Shown here in pieces: positions 53,266 through 61,400 of a stretch of DNA of 64,000 bases. Position 1 is the stretch's first letter. Every line of letters begins with the position of its first letter. The position numbers and the translations under genes are program-made. This DNA is from VRUE01 sp963708115 (GTDB lineage Bacteria > Actinomycetota > Thermoleophilia > Solirubrobacterales > 70-9), in contig CAVPRX010000001.1 in NCBI GenBank assembly GCA_963708115.1, positions 992,001 through 1,056,000 of the forward strand, read 5' to 3'. The notes beneath the pieces were generated by a model that searched no databases, was not told the origin of the DNA, and worked only from the letters and a program-made list of their open reading frames with translations.

Positions 53266-53643
53266 CTGTTCCTCTTCTTTTTCTCGGTTAGTTGATGACC
53301 AACTGGATCGGCCCAAACAATTGCCGCCAGACAAGGCATCAAGTAGTCGCTGGCGACCTCGGATTCCCGTGGCCTGACTTCCTATCCTAGTTCGAGTGTC
53401 CGACCTCGAAGCGTTCTCGAAAGCGCCTTCGCCCACGGCGGAGCCTGACGCGAAAACGCCACCACTTCATCCCACAGTTCATGTTGGACCGGGTTTGGAA
53501 GAAGCGGATCTGCCAGCTCGGTTCCAAGACGACGAAGGCGAGTGATGCGCGAAGCGCTACCAAAGCGCAACCATTTTGGCCCTTTCGGACCCCAAATGAC
53601 ACGACCCTATAATGCGGAAACCCCGCCTAAGCAGCACTTTCCA
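53266..53643. other. Gene-poor stretch before the right island boundary
   Basis: No convincing gene is seen in these 378 bases. A short frame (53382-53570, minus strand) encodes TELADPLLPNPVQHELWDEVV, which could be the tail of a decayed gene, but I cannot assign it. This is where an integrase gene would often sit next to the tRNA; none is visible. Confidence 0.4.
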
Positions 53644-53689
53644 GAGATGGGCGGTACTGGGCTCGAACCAGTGACCCCCTCCTTGTAAG
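53644..53689 (-). repeat. attR-like repeat within tRNA-Val
   Basis: This is the second copy of the 46-bp direct repeat, identical to 36916-36961. It spans the anticodon loop to the 3' end of the intact tRNA-Val gene and five bases beyond. Its orientation matches the first copy, so excision by recombination between them would restore a single intact tRNA and release 16,728 bp. Confidence 0.9.
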
Positions 53690-53720
53690 GGAGGTGCTCT
53701 CCCAACTGAGCTAACCGCCC
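53648..53720 (-). tRNA. tRNA-Val (TAC)
   Basis: The complement strand reads GGGCGGTTAGCTCAG at its 5' end, the anticodon arm CCTCCCTTACAAGGAGG with anticodon TAC, and the T arm CTGGTTCGAGCCCAG. The acceptor stem GGGCGGT pairs with ACCGCCC and the discriminator is A. CCA is not encoded. This is the integration site of the island to its left. Confidence 0.95.
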
Positions 53721-53789
53721 GGGCTTGGGACCGATCAGGGAGGATAGTCCACCGTCAATCGGGTATCGGAATGTCAGGAGGTGGCGCCC

Positions 53790-54272
53790 ATGCTGCAGAA
53801 GATCGTCCCCAACTTGTGGTTCGACACCGAGGCCGAGCAGGCCGCGGAGTTCTACGTCGGCGTGTTCGCGAACTCGCGGATCGTCAACGTCACCCACTAC
53901 ACCGAGGCCGGCCCGCGCGATGCGGGGATGGTGATGACGGTGGAGTTCGAGCTCGACGGTCAGCGCTTCGTCGGCATCAACGGCGGCCCCGAGTTCAGCT
54001 TCGACGAGGCGGTCTCCTTCGCGATCGAATGCGAGACCCAGGAGGAGATCGACTACTACTGGACCAAGCTGTCGGAGGGCGGCGAGGAAGGACCGTGCGG
54101 CTGGCTGAAGGACCGCTACGGCCTCTCCTGGCAGGTCGTGCCGACCGGGATGGAAGAGCTCTTCGCCGATCCCGACAAGGGCCGGGCCGAGCGGGCGATG
54201 AAAGCGATGCTGGGCATGCGCAAGCTCGACATCGCCGCGCTGCGCGCCGCGGCCGACGGGGACGTTGCCTGA
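53790..54272 (+). CDS. VOC-family protein (PhnB/3-dmu-9_3-mt type)
   Basis: The product is 160 residues, starting at ATG 53790, preceded by AGGAGGT at good spacing; a GTG at 53781 is less likely. KIVPNLWFDTEAEQAAEFYVGVF, TVEFELDGQRFVGINGGPEF and GPCGWLKDRYGLSWQVVP are typical of PhnB-like VOC proteins, small enzymes or binding proteins of variable function. It overlaps the next gene (TGATG). Confidence 0.9.
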   Translation: MLQKIVPNLWFDTEAEQAAEFYVGVFANSRIVNVTHYTEAGPRDAGMVMTVEFELDGQRFVGINGGPEFSFDEAVSFAIECETQEEIDYYWTKLSEGGEEGPCGWLKDRYGLSWQVVPTGMEELFADPDKGRAERAMKAMLGMRKLDIAALRAAADGDVA

Positions 54273-54946
54273 TGCGGATACGCCTGCCCCTTGCGCTGCT
54301 CGCGCTCTGCATGCTGCTCGTGCCGGCGTCCGCCGCCGCACTGGACCGAACGGTCACGGTGAATGGCTCGGCGACGCAGCAGGTTCCGAACGACACCGCC
54401 GGCCTGGGATTCCAGGTGGCCAAGGAACGGGATTCGCGAGTGGCGGCGCTGCGCATCGTCGCGGTTCGCCTGCGAGCGGTGATCGCGGCTGTGGAGACCA
54501 TCCCGGGAGTCGGTGCGGGCGACGTCACGACCGGACAGATCTCGGTCCGCAAAGTCATCCGCGACAAGCGGACCGTCTACAGGGCGAGCGAGGGAATCTC
54601 GGTGACCCTGCACCAACCGGACCGAGCCGGCGAGCTGGTCAGCGCCGCAGTGGCGGCGGGGGCCACCGGCACCAGCGGCCCGCGCTTCTTCCCGGGCGAC
54701 CCCGCGCTTGCTTACGAAAGCACGCTGCTCGCCGCCTTCGACCAGGCGAAGGCGAAGGCCGCGGGCCTCGCGTCCCGGGCCGGGGCGACCCTTGGGCCGG
54801 CGATCAGCATCGAAGAAGGCTCCGAAGTCGTCCCCAATCAACCCCAGGCCACCCAGAAGGGCGCCGCCGCCGAGCCGGCGCCGCCCACGAAGCCAGGGTC
54901 TTCGACGGTGACGGCGACCGTCCACGTCGTCTTCGCCCTCCAGTAG
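54272..54946 (+). CDS. Secreted SIMPL-domain (DUF541) protein
   Basis: The product is 224 residues. The signal peptide LALLALCMLLVPASAAA is followed by a SIMPL domain: TVTVNGSATQQVPNDTAGLGFQVAKE then TGQISVRKVI and AFDQAKAKAAGLASRAGATLG. SIMPL proteins are extracytoplasmic, of ill-defined function, and oligomerise. The start overlaps the preceding stop. Confidence 0.88.
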   Translation: MRIRLPLALLALCMLLVPASAAALDRTVTVNGSATQQVPNDTAGLGFQVAKERDSRVAALRIVAVRLRAVIAAVETIPGVGAGDVTTGQISVRKVIRDKRTVYRASEGISVTLHQPDRAGELVSAAVAAGATGTSGPRFFPGDPALAYESTLLAAFDQAKAKAAGLASRAGATLGPAISIEEGSEVVPNQPQATQKGAAAEPAPPTKPGSSTVTATVHVVFALQ

Positions 54947-54970
54947 CGATCGCCTGAAAGAATCGGCAGC

Positions 54971-55300
54971 GTGGACTCGGCGATCCTCTGGCGCGTGGCG
55001 GTGGTGCAGGTGGTGGCCGTGGCGGTGCTCTCGGTGCTGCTCGGGCTCGTCTTCTCGCATGGGTTCTTCGCGAGCTGGGGCTGGCTGGTCGGCCCCCTCG
55101 CCTGGATGGCCTGCGCCTGGCTGACGGCGCGCGTCGTCGGTCTGCCCGAGGCGCCCGTCCTGCTCCGGGCCGCTCTGGCGGGCATCCCCAGCCTGCTCTT
55201 CGTCCTGGTCGGCGCCCACTGGCTCGGCGCTGCCGTGGCGGTCGCCGTATTCGCCGTCTGGTGCGCTTACCTGCCGCGGCCAATGGCCGGCGACGCCTGA
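54971..55300 (+). CDS. Small membrane protein
   Basis: The product is 109 residues from a GTG start, with three hydrophobic segments (VAVVQVVAVAVLSVLLGLVF, WLVGPLAWMACAWLTARVV, AAVAVAVFAVWCAYL). I do not recognise a family. It follows the SIMPL gene by 24 bases and may belong to the same transcript. Confidence 0.65.
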   Translation: MDSAILWRVAVVQVVAVAVLSVLLGLVFSHGFFASWGWLVGPLAWMACAWLTARVVGLPEAPVLLRAALAGIPSLLFVLVGAHWLGAAVAVAVFAVWCAYLPRPMAGDA

Positions 55301-55312
55301 CGGACGCCTGAG

Positions 55313-55432
55313 CTGGGACCGATCGGTCGCATCTCGCCTCTCCAGTACGGAGGAGTGCGGCTATGGGATCTATCGGTCGCATATTGCTGGCAATCAGCCA
55401 AAAACGACTCTGATGGGACCGATCGATCCCAT
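55313..55432 (+). promoter_or_regulatory. Three HipB-like operator sites at 50-bp spacing
   Basis: Sites at 55313-55332, 55363-55382 and 55413-55432 share the layout GGGA-N8-TCxCAT. Site 3 is a complete inverted repeat (ATGGGACCGATCGATCCCAT). Sites 1 and 2 have a near-matching right half-site (TCGCAT). Start-to-start spacing is 50 bp in both cases, close to five helical turns. Known HipB binds TATCC-N8-GGATA, so the 6-8-6 architecture is the same while the bases differ. Site 3 ends 17 bases before the hipB ATG. Confidence 0.7.
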
Positions 55433-55449
55433 TACTGTACCCTGAGGCA

Positions 55450-55677
55450 ATGCAACGCATCAACTCCCCGGCTGAGCTGGGCAGCGCGATCCGTACACGC
55501 CGGGGCGACCTCGGCCTGACCCAGGACGACCTCGCCCTCTCGATCGGGGTCAACCGCAAGGTCATCGGCCAGCTCGAGGGTGGCAAGGAGACCGTCCGGC
55601 TCGGCATCGCACTGAACGCGGCGCGAGCACTCGGCCTGAACGTGGGAGTCGAGGCGCGTGGCCAAGCCGACGCTTGA
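55450..55677 (+). CDS. hipB: HipB-like XRE antitoxin
   Basis: The product is 75 residues: GSAIRTRRGDLGLTQDDLALSIGVNRKVIGQLEGGKETVRLGIALNAARALGL, an XRE-type helix-turn-helix. It overlaps the hipA start (GTG at 55658) by 20 bases, the usual hipBA arrangement. HipB neutralises HipA and represses the operon, consistent with the upstream operator triplet. Confidence 0.88.
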   Translation: MQRINSPAELGSAIRTRRGDLGLTQDDLALSIGVNRKVIGQLEGGKETVRLGIALNAARALGLNVGVEARGQADA

Positions 55678-56908
55678 CGTCTACCTCGACGGCAGGCCTG
55701 CCGGCGTCCTGCTTCGCAAGGACAACGGCAACCTCCAGTTCCGCTACGGCAGCTCCTACGTCGAGGACAACGGCCCGCCGCTCTCGCTTGAACCTGCCGC
55801 TGAGAGGCGAAGGCTTATCCGCACCGCGACTGCCTTGCCTTCTTCGGCAATTTGCTGCCTGAGGAGGACGTGCGCCGGCAGGTGGCGCTGGCGACCGGCA
55901 TCTCGGCCGCCAACGACTACAAGCTGCTAGAGCGCTTCGGTGGCGATGTCGCCGGCGCGTTGACCGTCCTGCCGTCCGGCCAGACGGAGTCGCCACCCGC
56001 ACCGGGCAGCCTCGAGGTCCTCTCCGCGGAGAAGCTCGACGAGATCCTGACGGACCTGCCTCAGCGCCCGTTCGCGGTCGACGAGGAGGGCGAGGTGCGA
56101 ATGTCCCTGGCCGGCGCGCAGAGCAAGCTGCCTGTGGTCGCGGTCGACGAGAGCTTCGCCCTGCCGCACGGCTCGGAGAGGCCGACGACGCATATCCTCA
56201 AGCCCGAGCCTGCACGCTTCCCCGGCCTGGTGGCGAACGAGTTCTTCTGCATGCGGCTCGCCGCCGAGGTCGGGCTCCAGGTTGCCGCGGTCGAGCGAGC
56301 CGAGACGACTTCGGGCCTGCCCTTCCTGATCGTCACGCGATACGACCGCGACCTCACTCAGGAGCCGATCCGCCGCCTCCACCAGGAGGACTTCTGCCAG
56401 GCACTCGGCAAGCTCTACGTCGAGAAGTACCAGGCACGAAGGCGGGCCCGAGCGTGCGCGACGCGATGACCCTGATCGACGACGAGTCGAGCGCACCGGC
56501 ACGCGACCGGCAGCAGCTCTGGCTGGCGCTGGTCTTCAACGTCCTGATCGGCAACTGCGATGCGCACGGCAAGAACTACTCGTTGCTCTACGACTCACCG
56601 GCGCCGAGCCTCGCCCCCTTCTACGACCTGCTCTCCACCGCGGCCTATGCGGAGCTCGACCAAGCGACTGGCGATGTCGATCGACGGCGCGGCCGAGCTG
56701 GAGGAGGTCGAACCGTGCGGCCTGGCAGCAGCTCGCCGGCGAAATCGGCTTTGCCCCTCGCTTCCTGGAGCAGCGCATGCAACCGTTCGTGAAGCAGGTG
56801 CGGAGCGCAGCCGAATCTCTCTCCCAGGGGCCCGAGCACTCCGAGCCGCTCGTGCGGGAGATCGTCGCCGGGGTCCGCGAGCGCAGCGAGCGCTTCGTAG
56901 CCACATAG
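55658..56908 (+). CDS. hipA: HipA-like serine/threonine kinase toxin, six frame breaks
   Basis: The reconstructed protein is about 414 residues: KPTLDVYLDGRPAGVLLRK, LAFFGNLLPEEDVRRQVAL, LAGAQSKLPVVAVDESF, THILKPEP (nucleotide-site lysine), LPFLIVTRYDRD, LIGNCDAHGKNYSLLYD (catalytic N-x-D-x-H-x-KN) and FLEQRMQPFVKQVRSA. Six single-base insertions must be removed, near 55788, 55812, 55433+1000 (56433), 56450, 56662 and 56719. HipA kinases phosphorylate a tRNA synthetase and cause dormancy. If the breaks are real the toxin is dead; HipB would then be an orphan regulator. Confidence 0.8.
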
Positions 56909-57020
56909 CTACACGCGCATCAGCCGTCGACGGGTAAGCCGACGGTGGTCAGCCGCTCTGTACTTATCCGTACATTGATCGGTATAGTGACGTACCCTAT
57001 TGTCTATATTGGAGCGTGGG

Positions 57021-57629
57021 ATGGACCAGAGCCCGACGCGGCGCGAAGCGATCGTCGAGGCGATGGTCCATGTCGCCGGCAGCAAGGGCTACCGCGCGGT
57101 CTCGGTTGCCGACGTCATAGCCGAGGCGGACGTCTCACGCACCACCTTCTACAAGCATTTCAGCGACAAGCAGGAGTGTTTCCTCGCCGCCTATGACCGA
57201 GCCATCGGGACGATCCTCGACGCTGCCGAAACTGCCTGCGGGGGCGGGCGCAACTGGCGCGACCGGGCGAAGGAAGGGCTTGCCGCGGTGGTCGAGCTGC
57301 TCGCCGCCGAGCCGGCATTGGCGCGGACGGCGATTGTCGAGATCTCGACTGCCGGTGCGGATGCGCGGAGACGCCACTGGACGGACCTGACGCGCTTCGC
57401 GGCCCTGCTCGAGACAGACTCACGCGACGCGGAGCCCGAACTGCCGGCGAACACCGCGCTGATGGCGATCAGCGCCGTCACGGGGCTGATCTTCGACGAG
57501 CTGCGCGAGGGGCGGGCGGAGAACCTGCCCGAGCTCCAGCCCGAGCTGGAGTTCGCCCTGCTCGTCCCCTACTTGGGGCCGCGTGTCGCGGCCGAGGCCA
57601 CTGCCGCGCCGGCTTCGCCCTCTCGGTAG
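57021..57629 (+). CDS. TetR-family transcriptional regulator
   Basis: The product is 202 residues from ATG 57021. It has the helix-turn-helix GYRAVSVADVIAEADVSRTTFYKHFSDKQECF and the closing motif GLIFDELREGRAENLPELQP. It belongs with the three TetR genes at 19.7-21.9 kb, most of all the one at 21281. The upstream stretch has several GTAC elements and TATAGT-like sequence near the start. Its end overlaps the end of the next, convergent TetR gene. Confidence 0.87.
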   Translation: MDQSPTRREAIVEAMVHVAGSKGYRAVSVADVIAEADVSRTTFYKHFSDKQECFLAAYDRAIGTILDAAETACGGGRNWRDRAKEGLAAVVELLAAEPALARTAIVEISTAGADARRRHWTDLTRFAALLETDSRDAEPELPANTALMAISAVTGLIFDELREGRAENLPELQPELEFALLVPYLGPRVAAEATAAPASPSR

Positions 57630-58327
57630 GGAAGGAGCAGGTGGTCGGCCAGCTGCGCCGTGATGCCCGGCAACAGCTCGGTTGCACCAGTGAGCACGTA
57701 GGAACCGGCGAGGGCGGTGACGTTGGCGACGAGGGTGCGCTCGGTCGCCTCGGGCAGGTCGTCGGGACCGGACTGCGCCCGGTTGCCGGCGCGCAGGATC
57801 GCGGCGATCCGCTCGGCCGCACCACGCTGCCGCTCGGCGAGAGCGGGCAACGTCCGCGCCTCCAGGGTGAAGAGACGCGCGGTGGCGGGCTCGGCGACGA
57901 GAAAGTCCATAGCCGCACCGACGGCGGTGTGGACCCGCTGCGGCCAGTCGCCGCGCGACTCGCCGGCCAGGGCGGCAACCACCTGCGCCCAGGCGCGCCG
58001 CTCGGCATCGTCATAGGCGACCAGGAGGCAGTCGTCTTTGTCGGCGAACTGCTCGTAGAAGGTGCGCCGGGAGACTCCGGCGCCCTCCAGCACCTGCGAC
58101 ACGGTCGTCCCCGCGTAGCCCTGCCGCTCGAGCGCAACCGCCACCGCGGCCAGCATGCGACGGCGCTGGTCGGACTCGACCTCCTGTGGAGAGAGGCCGT
58201 GCCGGCTGGGCAGTCGCCCTAGTGGCTCGGGCGATGCCGTTTGCTCGATCCCTTCCGCGCTTTGCCGCAACTCGCCCCCACCACCGGCTTGGCCACGAAG
58301 CCCCTGCCGTTGTGCCCCGCGAAGCAA
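57569..58327 (-). CDS. TetR-family transcriptional regulator, start uncertain
   Basis: The product is up to 252 residues. It has the helix-turn-helix GYAGTTVSQVLEGAGVSRRTFYEQFADKDDCL and a C-terminal domain ending ELLPGITAQLADHLLLPYREG. The leading frame back to TTG 58327 is poor in natural start signals; translation probably begins nearer PLGRLPSRHGLSPQE. It is convergent with the preceding TetR gene and overlaps it by 61 bases at the 3' ends. Confidence 0.8.
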   Translation of the reverse strand: MLRGAQRQGLRGQAGGGGELRQSAEGIEQTASPEPLGRLPSRHGLSPQEVESDQRRRMLAAVAVALERQGYAGTTVSQVLEGAGVSRRTFYEQFADKDDCLLVAYDDAERRAWAQVVAALAGESRGDWPQRVHTAVGAAMDFLVAEPATARLFTLEARTLPALAERQRGAAERIAAILRAGNRAQSGPDDLPEATERTLVANVTALAGSYVLTGATELLPGITAQLADHLLLPYREGEAGAAVASAATRGPK

Positions 58328-58404
58328 GCATCGGCCTTGTGCATGCCGGCGCAGAGGTCAGTGCGGGCGGTCAACTCGGGGCAGATCGAGGCGAGCGCGC
58401 TCAC
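58219..58404 (-). CDS. Possible small cysteine-containing protein coupled to the giant gene
   Basis: A GTG at 58404 overlaps the stop of the 1542-residue giant gene (GTGA) and opens 61 residues: SALASICPELTARTDLCAG, then DACFAGHNGRGF and a basic tail. Four cysteines are present. The overlap suggests translational coupling, but the reading frame also lies opposite and near the 5' part of the TetR gene, so coding is uncertain. Confidence 0.35.
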   Translation of the reverse strand: MSALASICPELTARTDLCAGMHKADACFAGHNGRGFVAKPVVGASCGKARKGSSKRHRPSH

Positions 58405-61400
58405 TTTGCACCTCCGCGGTTGTGTCTGGCTTGCTTTTGCTTGTGGGCGCGCTTTTGCTTGTGGCGCTTTTTGTGCTTGTGCCTCTTCTTTTGCTTCTTC
58501 TCGACCACGTTGCCGGGGCCCTGGAAGCTCGAAGAGCCGGGCGTGGGGCTTGCCGGTGGGGGCAGCGAGGGCAGGCAGGCTTCCCCCTGGCACTCCCCCG
58601 TCTCCCCGGGGGCGGGGATGCCGCCGCCTTCGCGGGCGACGTAGAGGTCGATCAGCTCGTCTTTGTCTTGGGGGACGAGCTGGTCGCGGCTGGTGAAGAA
58701 GACGTTGCGGCCGTTCGCATCGATGCCGAGGAAGTTGGAGTCGATCCCCGAGCGCCCGGCGGAGATCAGGCTCGTGCAGCCGCCTTGGCGCGCGCAGCTG
58801 CCCACGCCTTTGGGCTCGTACTGGTAGACGTCTTCGACCCCTTTGTTGGTGTCAAAGGGGCTGAGCGAGTCTTCGCTGTCGAAGTAGAGGCGGCCGGAGT
58901 CGAGCAGGTAGCGGGCCTGGCGCCCGGGGCCGCCATAGAGGTGGAGGCGACTCGAGCCCAGCGGCGGGGCGCCGCTTTGCCCGCAGGAGGGACAGCTCAG
59001 CTCATCCGTGGATGAGTCATAGAGGAAGACCTCCTGGCAGGGAGTGATGCGAGTTTCCCCGCCGGCATGCACACAGGGGCCGGTGTTGTCAAAGCCGGTG
59101 AGTGGCACGTGGGAGGTGAAGGCGAGCCAGCGCCCGGCGGGGCTGGCCTCGGCGGAGCGGGTTTGTGGCCCCTCGCTCCAAGCGTCGCTGCCGCCGGCGA
59201 GCAGGGTGGCGATGAAGGTGGTGGCTTCGGAGGCCGCGTCCCAGGCGTAGAGGTTCGCCTCGCCCTCCCGGGCGCCGGCACCATGCTCGTTCTCTGCTTC
59301 GTCGAGCACCGCGGTATCGACGAAGTAGATATGCGAGAGGTCCTCGCTTCGGCCGGCGATGCCCAAAAAGCCGCCCTCGCCCTGGGTCAGGTCCTCGCAT
59401 TCCTCGCTTGCGAGCTCATAGAGGCAGCCGTCGTCGAGCAGGACCTCAGAGCCGTCGGCGGAGGCGGCGAGGAATTTGCCGGGGGCTTCGATCGCCCGGG
59501 TTTCTTTGCCGTCGATGCGGACGTAGAGCTGGCCGGTTTCTTTGGCGCTCCAAAAGAGGCGGGAGCCGTCAGCGGAGATCGCGTAGTCGTTGCGAGAGCC
59601 CCCATCGCCGAAGGCGGCGCCGGGGATCGTTTCGGCCTCGCCGGGGGCGACGTTGACCGAGTGCAGCTGCCCGGCCGACCATTCATAGAGGTTGAGCTTG
59701 GCTTCGGGCCCACCCTGGGAGTCTTCGGTGAGGGCGTCGTTGGCGCTGAAGAAGATCCGCTCCAGGTCGGGCGAGGCGCCGGCGTAGAGCAGGTTCAGTC
59801 CGCCGGAGCCCGGCAGGCGGTTGGGCGGTGCTTCGGTGAGCAGCGGGGCGAGGGCCAGCGGGTCATTCGTCGGCTGGCGATAGAGGTCGGAGTATCCTTC
59901 CGGCGCCTCGGGAAGAAGGGCGCGGTTTCGCTGTTCGAGCACTCCCCGGGTGAGGTCGGTGTCAAAGGCCCGGTAGCCGCCGGTGCCGGTGCCCTTGCTG
60001 GTCAGCAACCGCGGGGTCAGGTTGGTGGTCTGCCAGCCCTGCGGACTGCGGCGGGAGAGGTACTCGTTTTCGTTCAGGGCGCCTTCGGTGAAGGAGAAGG
60101 GGGTGCCCTCATAGACGAACGCATCGCCCGTGGGAGAGCTCTGCATCGGGAAGAGGGTGAAGGTGGAGCCGGGCTTGCATTCGTGCCGGCAGCTGCTGAT
60201 GGTGGGTTCGGCGGGGATCACCTGGCCGCCGTGCTTTTCAGGCGGGGAGACCAGCTCATAGGCGCGGTTGTCGGGCAGGCCGGGGGATTTGGCCGCGAAG
60301 GTGTGGAAGCTCTTCGTCGCCCCGGTCCCCAGGCAGACTTTGGCTTCGTCGCTCGGAGAGCAGTGGCTGGTGGCGATCGCGCGGTAGTGGTAGGTGGTGT
60401 CCGAGGAGAGACCGGAGATCGCATCGGCGACCTGCAGGGGCGCTGAGCCTTCCAGCAGCCCTCCGCCCACGGGCACCTCGGCGGCGCCTTTGGCAAAGCC
60501 GCCGCCGCCGTCGTGCTCGCCTTCGACCGTGGCCGTGGCCGCGCCGCCGCTCAAGGCCGAGCCGTCGGCTTGGAGAAGAGGGACGTCGGTGTTCTCCAGC
60601 GCCCCGGTGAAGACGATCTCATAGGGAGAAGATCCCGCTTCATCGCCCGGGCCGCCGCTCACCTCGACACCTCCGGCGCCGATCGTGGGGAGCCCTTCGA
60701 GGGCGTGTTTGACCTGGGTTGCCGTCGCATCGGCGGGCAGGCCGGCATGGATCAGGACGCCGGTGCCCGAGGCCGTGGCGGGGTTGGAGAGGGTCAGCTC
60801 ACCTGGTTTGAGGGCGGCGATCGTCGTGCCCGCTGGGATGCCCGGGCCTTCGACCTCCTCCCCTACCGCCAGTGGGTAGGGACCGGGGGTTGAGATCGCC
60901 ACGCCGGTCCCTGGTTTGGTGGCAGGCTTTGAGATCGCCAGCTCGCCCGCTTTGACCGCGGTGATCGTGGTGACCGGCGGGATGCCTTCGCCTTCGATCC
61001 TCTGACCGACCTCGAAGCTGCCGATGCCGGAGCTTACGGCGGTCAGGGTGGTGGAGCCGGCTTTTAGGGTGACGCCCGTCTGGGGGCCTTCGACCGGCTT
61101 TGAGATCGTCAGCTCACCTGCTTTGACCGCGGTGATCGTGGTGCCTTCCTGGATGAGTTCGCCGGCGATCCCCTGGCCGACCACGAAGCTGCCTTCGCCG
61201 GTGGTGAGCGAGGTGATCGTGGTGGTGCCGGTGCGCAGCGTGGTGTGGGCGGCCGATTTGGTCGCCGCGGCGGAGATCGTCAGCTCCTGCAGGGCGCCTT
61301 CGGGTTTGATCGCGGTGATCGTGGTGTTGGATGGGATGCCTTCCCCGTTGATCGTTTCTCCGACCGCGAAGCTGCCAACGGTGGTACTAAGCGCGGTGAT

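Noticed and set aside
53382..53570. Possible integrase remnant next to tRNA-Val
   Set aside because: The 62-residue frame shows none of the conserved Arg/His/Tyr signatures of tyrosine recombinases, so I do not name it.
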